Below are positions 51,492 through 60,317 of a stretch of DNA of 64,000 nt, piece after piece. This DNA is from Lentisphaeria bacterium UBA4640 (GTDB lineage: Bacteria; Verrucomicrobiota; Lentisphaeria; Victivallales; UBA1829). Both the position numbers and the translations under genes were made by a program. Position 1 is the stretch's first letter, and every line of letters starts with the position of its first letter. The stretch spans positions 89,578 to 153,577 of the forward strand of contig DHMO01000030.1 of NCBI GenBank assembly GCA_002405835.1, written 5' to 3'. The notes under the pieces were generated by a model that was not told the origin of the DNA, ran no database searches, and saw only the letters and a list, made by a program, of their open reading frames with translations.

Positions 51492-53297
51492 TTACTTTTC
51501 CGCATTGCGGATTTTTTCGAGAACCTTGTCCGTGTTCAGTTCAGAAGAATAGTTTTCAAGCGCGCGCTTCCAGAAACGGAGCGCGCCTTTTTTGTCGTTG
51601 AGTATCAGCCGGATATCTCCCGCATGGTCCAGAATGACGGGATCAACAGGACCTTTCCCCACGGCTTTTTTCATGGCTTTTTCAATGAATTCCCATGCGC
51701 GGGAATAATCTTTTGCGCGGTAAAGCGCCCACGCCATGCTGTCGAGAATCGCCGGCTCTTCCGGCTGCACCCGGAGCGCGCGGGTCAGCAGCTCCAAAGC
51801 CTTATCCGTCTTGACTCCCGCCTCCGCGTAGATGTAGCCGAGCAGATTCAGATATTCCGCATTTTCCGGTTCCTCCTCGAGCACCGGCAGCAGAAATTTT
51901 TCCGCGACATCCACGCGCCCGGTCTTTTCTGAAAGCAGAATTGCATGCATAAGCGCCGCGTCAAACGCTTCTTCCTGCTCTTTGCTTTCCGGCTCCGGAA
52001 GAGTCTCAATGTACTTCAGCTGAACTTCCAGAGCTTCGGCATAACGTTTCTGCAGACTGAGCGCCAGAGATGAGAAGCGCAGAAGTTCCGGCTCCGGATT
52101 CCTGATTGCCGCAACGATTTCCGGGAACTTTGCAAAATCCTGCGAAGCCCAGACGGCGCTTGCATAGACCGGTTCAAGAGCATGATCTTCCGGAAACTCC
52201 TTCAGATGTTCCGCAAACGCGGATGCCGCCTCGCGGCAGAAGCCGCCGGTGTGCAGGGAATGCGCCAGCAGAGCATTCTCCGCCCGGCCGAGTTTTCCTC
52301 CGCTCAAATCTTTGATTTTCAGCCAGGTGCGGGCGGCAAGCGCGGGCTGTCCGGTGATTGTGTAGAACGCGGCAAGACGCCGCAGGCTGTCAATCCGGTC
52401 CGGATTTTCGAACAGCGGATCCGTGAACATCGGAAGCGCGGCGTCCGCCATCTTCCGGTTGCCGATTGCGGAGGTGTACGCAAAATACCTGGCGGGATCA
52501 AGAGCCGTTTCCGGGGCGGTGAGTGCGGAGACGATTTCATCGAAGAACCGTACAAACTTGCGGCTGAACTTCTCCTTGTCGCTCTCCATGAACAGCCCGA
52601 TCAGGAACGGGGTTTCATCCGATGAATTTTCCCGCGCATCCAAATAAACGTTCACAGCGAGCGGAAGAAGCTGCAGACGCTGTCCGGCGGATGCGGATTC
52701 CAGCAATTCCGAAATTTCTTTATCCGCTTTGTCGTATTTTTTCTGAGAAGAGAGAAGGCTCACCAGCAGAGTCCGTCCGGCGAACATCGCCTTTGCTTCG
52801 GGGGAATCCGCGGGAAACTTTGCCGTCTGCGGCTTCAGCGCATCCATCAGCCGGACGACCTCTTCTGCGAGCTCCGCATCTCCCGCAAGCGCATGAAGCA
52901 TGATATTTGCGGCAAGAAGGAGTCCGAGCTGCGTATGTTCCGGATGTTCCTGCGCAAATTTCAGAAGCCGCAGGGTGCGCGGCGGAAGCGGTTTTTTCTG
53001 ATCCACCAGATCTCCCTTGACCAACGCCAGCAGCTCTTCCGAATCGGGCGTTTTTTCTGCGGCGAGATAGAGCTTGTCGAGAAGCGGCTCCGGGATTTTG
53101 GGTTCATCTTCGTCGGCTGCAAGAATTCCGTTGACGAATACTGCGAAATCGGAAAATGCCTCCGCCCGGTCAGTTCCGGCGGGAGAAAGGGAAAAGTTTT
53201 CCTTCCGGGCCGGCGCAGCGCCGGCAAAATCAAATTGAATATCCGCGCCGGAAAGCATTCCCGCGCAAAGCATAAGAAGAAAAATCCGTTTCCGCAT
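51492..53297 (-). CDS. Secreted tetratricopeptide-repeat protein
   Basis: This 601-residue protein starts with a signal peptide (MRKRIFLLMLCAGMLSGADI). The mature part is helical throughout with repeated TPR-type pairs, clearest near the C-terminus: ENAEYLNLLGYIYAEAGVKTDKALELLTRALR, then PAILDSMAWALYRAKDYSRAWEFIEKAM. This would be a periplasmic or outer-membrane-linked scaffold for protein contacts; no enzymatic motif was seen. It converges with mutS and is followed by it after 21 bp without a clear terminator between. The role is unknown. Confidence 0.82.
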   Translation of the reverse strand: MRKRIFLLMLCAGMLSGADIQFDFAGAAPARKENFSLSPAGTDRAEAFSDFAVFVNGILAADEDEPKIPEPLLDKLYLAAEKTPDSEELLALVKGDLVDQKKPLPPRTLRLLKFAQEHPEHTQLGLLLAANIMLHALAGDAELAEEVVRLMDALKPQTAKFPADSPEAKAMFAGRTLLVSLLSSQKKYDKADKEISELLESASAGQRLQLLPLAVNVYLDARENSSDETPFLIGLFMESDKEKFSRKFVRFFDEIVSALTAPETALDPARYFAYTSAIGNRKMADAALPMFTDPLFENPDRIDSLRRLAAFYTITGQPALAARTWLKIKDLSGGKLGRAENALLAHSLHTGGFCREAASAFAEHLKEFPEDHALEPVYASAVWASQDFAKFPEIVAAIRNPEPELLRFSSLALSLQKRYAEALEVQLKYIETLPEPESKEQEEAFDAALMHAILLSEKTGRVDVAEKFLLPVLEEEPENAEYLNLLGYIYAEAGVKTDKALELLTRALRVQPEEPAILDSMAWALYRAKDYSRAWEFIEKAMKKAVGKGPVDPVILDHAGDIRLILNDKKGALRFWKRALENYSSELNTDKVLEKIRNAEK

Positions 53298-53357
53298 TCA
53301 AAACCCCATGAGAACTGGTCAAAACCTCCGGCGGAACTGAAAACCGCTCCCCGTAAA

Positions 53358-53390
53358 AAGAAAAAAGGACGTGATGCAAAAATCACGTCC
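53358..53390 (-). terminator. Terminator of the small basic protein gene
   Basis: GGACGTGAT (53367-53375) and ATCACGTCC (53382-53390) form a perfect 9-bp stem with a 6-nt loop. On the minus strand a T-rich run follows (53361-53366 and beyond), 16 bp after the stop. Confidence 0.85.
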
Positions 53391-53405
53391 CAGAATCACG
53401 CGAAC

Positions 53406-53495
53406 TTATTTGTTCTTGTGGCGCATCGCCTTCAGCATTTTTCTGCGCTTATGCTGAGCGATCTTTCTGCGACGTTTTTTTCTGAGGTTTCCCAT
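53406..53495 (-). CDS. 29-residue basic protein, AURKAIP1/COX24 (mS38-like) family
   Basis: This very short protein begins MGNLRKKRRRKIAQHKRRKM and ends LKAMRHKNK. It matches the tiny AURKAIP1/COX24-domain proteins of Bacteroidota and relatives, related to mitochondrial ribosomal protein mS38, which sit in the small subunit near the decoding centre. More than half the residues are Lys, Arg or His. The ATG at 53495 is preferred over a longer frame to 53627, since only this part is family-like. A strong terminator follows, which fits a dedicated, highly expressed gene. Confidence 0.82.
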   Translation of the reverse strand: MGNLRKKRRRKIAQHKRRKMLKAMRHKNK

Positions 53496-53656
53496 ATCGA
53501 CTCTCTTGGTTAAAGGTTTCAAAAAGGTTAATGTAAAATTTATCATACTATCCGGAAAATGCAAATGCTTTTCTTCAATTTTCCGCAATTTTTCTTGAGA
53601 GAAGACTGTGGAGAGCGGCTGCGCCAAACGCCGATGCAGCCGCTCTCCCGCAAAGC

Positions 53657-54964
53657 TCAGACTTCCACGCCGTTCGCTTTCAGCACGGCCTGCACTTTCG
53701 ATACGTCAACATTGCGCGGTTGAACCCCGTCGCGGGCGGCGATTGCGGCGGCGACGCCGATTCCCTGGCCGATGTTCATGCAGATCGGCATGACCCGGTA
53801 GTTCGAGTGCGCTTTGTGTGTGCCGGAAATGTCGCGTCCCGCAAGAAGGAGTCCGTTGATTTTGACGGGTACGCAGGCGCGATATGGAATCGTGTACTGT
53901 CCCTTCGAATGGAACTTGTGCTGTGCTCCGTTCTTGTCGAGACCGGACCCTTCGACGTTGTGAATGTCGAAGTTGAACATGTTGCGGGTTGCGATCCAGT
54001 CGTCGAACACGCGCGCTTCCACAATGTCTTCCGGCGTTATCGTGTAAAGCCCCTTGAAATGACGCGTTTCGCGGACGCCCATCATCTGTGCGGAGGTGAC
54101 AAGATAGCAGTTCTCGTAGCCGGGGGCATACTCGCGCAGGAAGAGAATGATGTCGCTCATCTGGCGGCGGCAGACCTGTTCGGCTTTCGTCAGATCGGCG
54201 GCGCTGGTTCCGTCAATGTCGGTGACATTTGTCATATTGACGCAGACTTCTCCGGGAATCCATGTCGGATAAAGCAGGGTGTGTCCGGCGGGGGCGGGGA
54301 GATGTTCTTTCGCAAGCGCCTGGATTTCGCCTTTCGGAACCTGGACGCGCGTTTCGAAGCTGCCGGGCAGAATGGCGCGCGAGTAATCGACACCGCCGAT
54401 GCGGAACATCAGAGTGACAGGCTGGCACTTGTTGTCGCCTTCGCGTCCGAGCTGGTATTCCGCGCCCGCTTTTGCGGCGACATCGCCGTCGCCGGTGGCG
54501 TCAATGACGACTTTCCCCATGATGGCGGCGCGTCCGGATTTGCTTTCCGTAATGATTCCCCTGACGGTATTGCCCTCTTTGACGACGCCGCAGACGAAGG
54601 TGTAAAGTTTGAGAATCACGCCTGCTTCGGCGAGCATGTCGAAGAGCACTTTTTTGAGAACTTCATGGTTGATCTGATGTCTTCCGGCGCCCTGGGTCGG
54701 ACAGAAGATTCCGGCTTTTTCTTTTTGTACGCGCGCCATCATCTCTTCGAAAATGGGCGAATCGGTGCAGCCTGTGAAGTGAGACATCATGCCGCTGGTT
54801 GCCATTCCGCCGACGCAGTTGAACTGTTCGACGAGAATTGTTTTTGCTCCGGTCCGCGCTGCGGCGATTGCGGCGGTGTATCCCGCCGGTCCCGCTCCCG
54901 CGACAATGACGTCCGCATGATCGGTGACTGGCAGTTTGTGTTCCGGTTCCGTGTAGAATTCCAT
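53657..54964 (-). CDS. FAD-dependent oxidoreductase (cassette C)
   Basis: This 435-residue protein has an N-terminal FAD-binding site VIVAGAGPAGYTAAIAAARTG near residue 18, then FNCVGGMATSGMM, and the second flavin motif VVIDATGDGDVAAKAGAEYQ near 150. It ends with a region reading GLLLAGRDISGTHKAHS. This is the FAD_oxidored (PF12831) type, common beside sugar-degradation genes in Planctomycetota and Lentisphaerota. It might oxidise a released sugar or steroid-like group; the substrate is unknown. No signal peptide is seen. It lies 98 bp downstream of the cassette C pseudopilin on the same strand. Confidence 0.87.
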   Translation of the reverse strand: MEFYTEPEHKLPVTDHADVIVAGAGPAGYTAAIAAARTGAKTILVEQFNCVGGMATSGMMSHFTGCTDSPIFEEMMARVQKEKAGIFCPTQGAGRHQINHEVLKKVLFDMLAEAGVILKLYTFVCGVVKEGNTVRGIITESKSGRAAIMGKVVIDATGDGDVAAKAGAEYQLGREGDNKCQPVTLMFRIGGVDYSRAILPGSFETRVQVPKGEIQALAKEHLPAPAGHTLLYPTWIPGEVCVNMTNVTDIDGTSAADLTKAEQVCRRQMSDIILFLREYAPGYENCYLVTSAQMMGVRETRHFKGLYTITPEDIVEARVFDDWIATRNMFNFDIHNVEGSGLDKNGAQHKFHSKGQYTIPYRACVPVKINGLLLAGRDISGTHKAHSNYRVMPICMNIGQGIGVAAAIAARDGVQPRNVDVSKVQAVLKANGVEV

Positions 54965-55062
54965 AATGACAGCTCCTTGTTGGGTTTTCTGTCTTTACTT
55001 TATCACTTCGAAACCGGAAAACCTTTGATTTTTTAGGAATTTATCTGGAAAAATCACGGATT

Positions 55063-55833
55063 TCAGAAGGGCATGCCGTCCGCTGACCAGACGTTGTTCA
55101 TCGACCACTGTTTCTTGAACGGACCGGATTCTGCATAGAAGCTCTCCGAAATTGTTTGCGGAGTATAGCCTCTTCCGTAAACGGTTGTTACATGTCCGTC
55201 TCCCCATGAAACGTTGACCGCGCTGGTATTGTGGCGCGGGTAAACGACCGTGTTCGCCCACTCGGGATAAATATGAACCCGATAAAATGGTCCTTTCTCT
55301 GTTTCTCCCAGTTTTTTTGCCTCTGTTGCCGTGAGGAATCTGGACGAGTTCTTGAGTTTTGTCGTTTTCAGGCGCGGGGTTACATCACCCATTGCGGAAA
55401 AATTGATTGCAATATTTGCAAACATCCAATCAGAGGCGTTAATGGACCCTCTCAAACCATTTTCCCACACCTTGAGATATGCATCTCCCATATCTTTTTT
55501 GGCCGAGGGACAAAGCAGTGTTTTTGCCGTCAGATACTTTCCTCCGAGGACAAAATACCTGCTCCATGTCTTGTAACCGGGATCGGCGTCCGGATCGGCG
55601 GCTCTGCATGGCGGATAGAAATCGTTGAAATCCGAAGTGTAGTTCGCAAGAGCAAGCGCGAACTGCTTGAAGTTTCCGGAACAGGAAATTGTGTTCGCCT
55701 TCTCCCGCGCGGAGTTCAGCGCCGGCAGCAGCATCGCCGCGAGGATTGCGATGATCGCAATCGTAATCAGGAGCTCTATGAGGGTGAACTTCGTTTTGCG
55801 TTTGAAGAACGCTGTTTTTTGTGTCTGTTTCAT
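55063..55833 (-). CDS. Pseudopilin-like secreted protein, DUF1559-type (cassette C)
   Basis: This 256-residue protein has the N-terminus KFTLIELLITIAIIAILAAM then LLPALNSAREKANTIS, and ends with HNTSAVNVSWGDGHVTTVYG, a ten-residue variant of H-x9-DG. The residue before the pilin stretch is Lys, as in cassette B, not Gly. GAGGAGG lies ahead of the ATG at 55833. It follows the glycosidase by 17 bp, so in this cassette the pseudopilin is second; in cassettes A and B it is first. Confidence 0.88.
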   Translation of the reverse strand: MKQTQKTAFFKRKTKFTLIELLITIAIIAILAAMLLPALNSAREKANTISCSGNFKQFALALANYTSDFNDFYPPCRAADPDADPGYKTWSRYFVLGGKYLTAKTLLCPSAKKDMGDAYLKVWENGLRGSINASDWMFANIAINFSAMGDVTPRLKTTKLKNSSRFLTATEAKKLGETEKGPFYRVHIYPEWANTVVYPRHNTSAVNVSWGDGHVTTVYGRGYTPQTISESFYAESGPFKKQWSMNNVWSADGMPF

Positions 55834-55850
55834 GTAATGCCTCCTCTTGG

Positions 55851-58800
55851 TTATTTTGTGAGTTCAAAGTAAAGCGCCGGACCGTCCGGCAGTTTTGCCG
55901 TGTCGATTTCCGCGACGAACACGCCGTTTGCTGTGGAAACGGGTTTGATTTCACCGCTGCGCGCACCGTTCATCCGCAAAGAATAAAGTTTCAGATTTTC
56001 CGCGTTCCGGTTCCGGATTTCCACGCGGAAGCGTCCGGTTTCCACAAGCGTCGGATTTCCGCCGAAGTGAAGACATTTGCGCATGCTTTCATCGGCAAAC
56101 GTCATGCCCGAATTGAGTGCGTTGGTTGCATAGACAATCAGCAGTCTTTCCGCTTCGGAAATGTTTTTCTCCTTCTGGAGCGAAGCCACGCTTGCGATGC
56201 CGCGGGTCCGGAGCAGTTTCACGGAGACGTCGTTCAGTTTTGCCGACGCCCCGGCTTCGCCGCATACGCCCTGAAAACGCGGAGTGTTGACCGTCATAAG
56301 CCGTTTGTTTGTATCCGTATAAAGTTCGCCGGTGGAGGATTCAAACACATACGCGCCGTCGCTGCGGTTTCCGGATGAGATGAGACCCGATTTTTTCAGC
56401 AGGGCAATCCAGTCCGCAAGCGTCTGACCGTCTTTGCTTTCAACCGAGTAGGCGAATCCCTGCGTGTTTTCGACAACCGAAGAACCTCCGGCGAGCGGGA
56501 TTCTCAAGTCTCCGTTTTCAGGCTTTCTACTGGAGTCATTCACCCGTTCCAATCCGTATTTCACGATCAGAGCGAGACGCGACTGCGCACCGTTGACCGC
56601 GTCCGGCCAGATTCTGTTTTCGGCAATGCCTTCCTCCGAAAAAGCCAGCCGCACACCGCGTCCGCCCTCCTGAACATCGCGGCGACCGTAAAGCAGCGCA
56701 GACTGAACGAACGATGCCTTTGTGACAGGATCGTGAAACATCGTCCACGGAAACATGAGTCCTCCGTTCTTGATACTGAGCGGGGACCCGTGACGCGACA
56801 GCATGTCGATTCCCTGAAATCCGGCATAGGCGCCCATCGCAAACGCTTCTTCATAGCGGTACCGGTTCCAGAACACGGAGGCGTATTCATTGACCATGAA
56901 GGGGCGCCCGGCGACGCGCATGTCCAGAAGAGTGCGCAGCTGCTTGCATCCGGCCTCGACGTCGCTTCCCTGCGCCAGAGCCGTGCAGTTTTCCGTTGTG
57001 TGGGCATGATATGCATGAGCCATGACGCATTCCAGATCGTTCCGGAGATTGTTGTAGTGCATGGAACCGGTCATTTCCCACAGAGTGAGCAGCCCTTTGT
57101 AACCGATCTCATCGCGGAGGGTTTTCCGGTACCACGCGAGGATTTCGCGCCATTTCATCGTGATGAATTCGTTGATTTTCCGTCCTTTTTCATTCTTCGT
57201 GTTCCACTCTTTGCGTGTAAAAAGCGGTTCGGAGGGATTGCCGGTGAATTTGCGCCATTCGGGAAGCGCTTCATCCCACGGATGCTCCCAGATAAACGCG
57301 AATTCCTGCTCATTGAAACAGTTGATGACGGCAAGGACGGGGTCGTCGCGCAGCGTTGTTCCGGTGTAGGGGTTCACATGTTCGAGAAGCGTCTTCATCG
57401 CCGTCTTGAAATCCCGGCGGATTCCCTCGTTGAACAGAATCCTGAATTTTGCATTGAATTCCGCCACGCCTTTTGCCCACGGATTGGGCGCGCCGGAAAG
57501 TCCCGTCGAATCAATCGTATCGATTTGAATATAGATTCCCGCTTTCCTGCATTCCGCGACACACCAGTCAAACAGATCAATTTTTTCCGGATTCAATATC
57601 GCTTTTCCATTCTTAACAGAAACAATTCCGGTTCCGTGCAGACGCATCATGTTGCAGCCGTGGCGTTTCACCTCCCGGACCAGTGCGGAGACATCCTCCT
57701 TGCTCGACCAGAACGCCTGCGCCATCAGTTTTCCCTTGCCGTCATCCTGCCCGACAAACAGTTTTTGTGTTGACGTCGAGACTTCCGCGCCGAAGAAACG
57801 GAACGGAACTTCCGGTGCGTTTATGCGTGCGAGACGCCCGTCTTTATTGATAATCACACGTTCGATTTTCCCATCCGCGAGTTCCGAAAAATCCAATGCG
57901 GAACCGGGAACGATCTGCGGAGTCGCCGGACGCTTCAGCGGCTGAAAACGTTCGCCCGCCCGGATCACGAAATTCTTTTTCAGCGGCTGCGGATAATTCT
58001 GTTTTGCAAGCGTTGCGCCCGCGACAATCCAGACCGCATTGGATCCGCCCTTTTCAAACACGAGTTCCTGAATTTTTCCCAGTCCGTCTTTCAACGGAAA
58101 GCGGCTGACATAGAGTCCGTTGCTGCCGCCCGCCCGGTTGTTCCAGACCGCCCCGACAAGCCCGTTCGGAAGCTCGGACGGGTTCCACTGATCCGCAAGA
58201 TCCCGTCCGAACAGAACTTCGATTTTCTGTTCGCCGGAAGTCCCTTTCACGGTAACCGAACCTGCCGCGATGCCTTTTGCTTCCGCCCAGCCTGCGGTAT
58301 GCAGGAGATAGAGGTATTTCATATTTTCCGCCGCAGCCGGAATGGCTGCGGTAGAAATTCCAGCCGGGAAGTTCACCGACTGGAACACGAGAACGGATTT
58401 TCCGCCGTTCTCTTCCGGATTCACAATCCGGAACGGGACGTTCGCATAAATTCCTTTTTTGAAATCAAAGCCGGCTCCGTCGTTCTCCGGTCCCTGATCG
58501 GTCCAGCCGCCGATGCCGTCTTTTTCCTTCGCATCCGCAAATCCCATATTCGCCGACTTTGAAAAATCGGCGGATACGTTCAGCTGTTCAATTTTCAGAT
58601 TGCGGACATACACCGTTCCGGTCGCGCCCTGCACTCCGACAAATAGCGTAACCCAGCCATGTGCCGGAACTTTGAAGCGAAATTCGGTTTTTTCCCAGTC
58701 TGCAGTTCCATACTTCACCGGAGCTTCCGGGTACTGAGTTTTGCCGTCCTCCTTGTAAATCGCCATGAACTTGCGTCCGGAATAGGCTGCCCCCGGAAGC

Positions 58801-59081
58801 TGGAAGACATTTTCCTGTTTGATTTCCGCGGAAACCAGAATTTCCGTTCCCGCATACTTCTTCAGGGAAATTCCAAGAAAAATGCCGTTTCCGCCTTTGT
58901 TCTTCAGAGCGACCTCTTTCGAAACGTCGATTCTGACGGCTCCGTCCTCCAGAACCGTCACGTCTTTGACGTTCGGGCTCCACGATTTTCTGCTTCCCTT
59001 TTGCGGAAGAGCAATATCTTCCGCCTGCATCCAGCACACGCCGAACAGCAGCGCCAGACCAAGAATCCTTTTCAGATTCAT
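55851..59081 (-). CDS. Secreted clan GH-A-like glycosidase (cassette C)
   Basis: This 1076-residue protein has a signal peptide (MNLKRILGLALLFGVCWMQA). Residues ~30-165 look like a beta-sandwich carbohydrate-binding domain (ILVSAEIKQENVFQLPG, AHGWVTLFVGVQGATGTVYV). The shared module NMGFADA, DGIGGWTDQGPENDG, NPEENGGKSV lies at ~178-230. The TIM barrel (~395-830) has likely catalytic residues E591 in INCFNE and E732 in MVNEYA. Beta-rich domains end the protein. It is the first gene of cassette C, with a palindrome over its promoter region, just after the GntR-type regulator. Confidence 0.82.
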   Translation of the reverse strand: MNLKRILGLALLFGVCWMQAEDIALPQKGSRKSWSPNVKDVTVLEDGAVRIDVSKEVALKNKGGNGIFLGISLKKYAGTEILVSAEIKQENVFQLPGAAYSGRKFMAIYKEDGKTQYPEAPVKYGTADWEKTEFRFKVPAHGWVTLFVGVQGATGTVYVRNLKIEQLNVSADFSKSANMGFADAKEKDGIGGWTDQGPENDGAGFDFKKGIYANVPFRIVNPEENGGKSVLVFQSVNFPAGISTAAIPAAAENMKYLYLLHTAGWAEAKGIAAGSVTVKGTSGEQKIEVLFGRDLADQWNPSELPNGLVGAVWNNRAGGSNGLYVSRFPLKDGLGKIQELVFEKGGSNAVWIVAGATLAKQNYPQPLKKNFVIRAGERFQPLKRPATPQIVPGSALDFSELADGKIERVIINKDGRLARINAPEVPFRFFGAEVSTSTQKLFVGQDDGKGKLMAQAFWSSKEDVSALVREVKRHGCNMMRLHGTGIVSVKNGKAILNPEKIDLFDWCVAECRKAGIYIQIDTIDSTGLSGAPNPWAKGVAEFNAKFRILFNEGIRRDFKTAMKTLLEHVNPYTGTTLRDDPVLAVINCFNEQEFAFIWEHPWDEALPEWRKFTGNPSEPLFTRKEWNTKNEKGRKINEFITMKWREILAWYRKTLRDEIGYKGLLTLWEMTGSMHYNNLRNDLECVMAHAYHAHTTENCTALAQGSDVEAGCKQLRTLLDMRVAGRPFMVNEYASVFWNRYRYEEAFAMGAYAGFQGIDMLSRHGSPLSIKNGGLMFPWTMFHDPVTKASFVQSALLYGRRDVQEGGRGVRLAFSEEGIAENRIWPDAVNGAQSRLALIVKYGLERVNDSSRKPENGDLRIPLAGGSSVVENTQGFAYSVESKDGQTLADWIALLKKSGLISSGNRSDGAYVFESSTGELYTDTNKRLMTVNTPRFQGVCGEAGASAKLNDVSVKLLRTRGIASVASLQKEKNISEAERLLIVYATNALNSGMTFADESMRKCLHFGGNPTLVETGRFRVEIRNRNAENLKLYSLRMNGARSGEIKPVSTANGVFVAEIDTAKLPDGPALYFELTK

Positions 59082-59113
59082 CTTTTTCTCCTGTCTGTTT
59101 TGTTGTTTTTATA

Positions 59114-59140
59114 TTACAATGAAAAACTTTTTCATTGCAA
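59114..59140. promoter_or_regulatory. 27-bp palindrome upstream of the cassette C glycosidase
   Basis: TTACAATGAAAAA (59114-59126) and TTTTTCATTGCAA (59128-59140) are complementary at 12 of 13 positions around a single C. On the minus strand TTGCAA and TAATAT (18 bp apart) fall across it, so it is placed like a repressor operator over the promoter, 33-60 bp before the ATG. Confidence 0.65.
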
Positions 59141-59165
59141 ATTTATGCAAACAATCCCGCTCCCG

Positions 59166-60227
59166 TCATACTTTTGCGGGACCGGTGGAGCGGCGGAGAA
59201 TCAGCTCCGGCTCAATCTTGCGGTAGAAAAGTTCGTTCGGCTTCCGCGAGGAAAACAGATACGCAATCGCTTCCTGAATCAGCGCGTCCAGATTGCCCGA
59301 ACATGTTGTCAAAGGGACCGGAAATGAAGCGGATTCGGAAATTCCGTCAAACCCGGCGACCGAAATATCTTCCGGAATCCGGACCCCCGAGGAAAGCAGC
59401 AGCTCTTCCGCACAGAGCGCAATGGCGTCGTTGTTCGCAATCACCGCCGTTTCACCGTCAAGCTCCGCAAGAAGTTTCCGCGCAAGACGCATTCCGTTTT
59501 CCCGTTCGCAGACCGAATGGTCCACATCCAGCAGAATTTCCCGGAGAGCTGTTCCGGGAAGTCCCTGTTCTTTCAGAGCCCGCACAAAACCCGAATGCCG
59601 GACAGGGTCGTCGCATCCGAGGTAAATCACCCGGCGGTGCCCCAGCGAAAGCAGATGACGCATCAGCAGGAAGCATCCCTTTTTAATATCCGTTTCAGCC
59701 GAGGAGAGGTTGAATCCGGTCGCATCCCATCGCAGACAGATCCGTTTTTTCCCGCACTTCGCCACATGTTCACGGATGACCGGGGAGAAGCTGCAGAGCA
59801 TGTCCACAATCACCGCGTCGCATTCCCGCAGATAGGATTCCAGAATCGGAACATCCACATTTTCTTTGTCGAGCATCAGAACGTTTGTGCGCAGTCTGCT
59901 TTTGCCGAGACAGTACAGCAGTTTCCGGAACATCTCCTGCTGGTAAACGGGCATGGAGACATCGTAAATCAGCAGAATCCGGCTGTCCTCCTTCAGTCCG
60001 GAGACGGGATGAACGAGCGTTCCGATTCCGCGCATCGGTTGGAGAATTCCTTCCTTTGTCAATTCGGAAACCGCGCGGCGGAGCGTGTTGCGCGAAACAT
60101 CAAAACGCTCCATCAGTTCATTCTCGCTCGGGAGAATGCTCAGGTGTTCCGTCTCCACGAGATCCAGCAGTTTCCTCCGCACGATCTCGTACAGCGTCGG
60201 AGCCGGCACTTTTTTGTTCTTATCCAT
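59166..60227 (-). CDS. GntR-type HTH fused to a LacI-type sensor domain (cassette C regulator)
   Basis: This 353-residue protein has a GntR winged helix (LYEIVRRKLLDLVETEHLS, LPSENELMERFDVSRNTLRRAVSELTKEG, RGIGTLV) and a LacI-type sensor (residues ~80-353) with DAVIVDML, HLLSLGHRRVIYLG, AVIANNDAIALCAEELLLSSG and IPEDISVAGFDGI. Those segments are classical LacI/GalR landmarks. It probably represses the cassette C operon, whose palindrome at 59114 lies between the two genes. It starts at ATG 60227. The ligand is unknown. Confidence 0.9.
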   Translation of the reverse strand: MDKNKKVPAPTLYEIVRRKLLDLVETEHLSILPSENELMERFDVSRNTLRRAVSELTKEGILQPMRGIGTLVHPVSGLKEDSRILLIYDVSMPVYQQEMFRKLLYCLGKSRLRTNVLMLDKENVDVPILESYLRECDAVIVDMLCSFSPVIREHVAKCGKKRICLRWDATGFNLSSAETDIKKGCFLLMRHLLSLGHRRVIYLGCDDPVRHSGFVRALKEQGLPGTALREILLDVDHSVCERENGMRLARKLLAELDGETAVIANNDAIALCAEELLLSSGVRIPEDISVAGFDGISESASFPVPLTTCSGNLDALIQEAIAYLFSSRKPNELFYRKIEPELILRRSTGPAKV

Positions 60228-60288
60228 TTTTACGCCCGTTTATCCTATCGAAAGTTCCAAACATACCGTCAAACATTCCTTTTGCTAC

Positions 60289-60317
60289 ATTATACACCAA
60301 ACCTGCAAAATTGTCAA
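60289..60317 (-). promoter_or_regulatory. Promoter of the cassette C regulator gene
   Basis: On the minus strand a perfect TTGACA (60312-60317) and TATAAT (60289-60294) with 17 bp between, about 62 bp before the ATG. It is the only promoter in the window with full consensus at both boxes. Confidence 0.7.
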
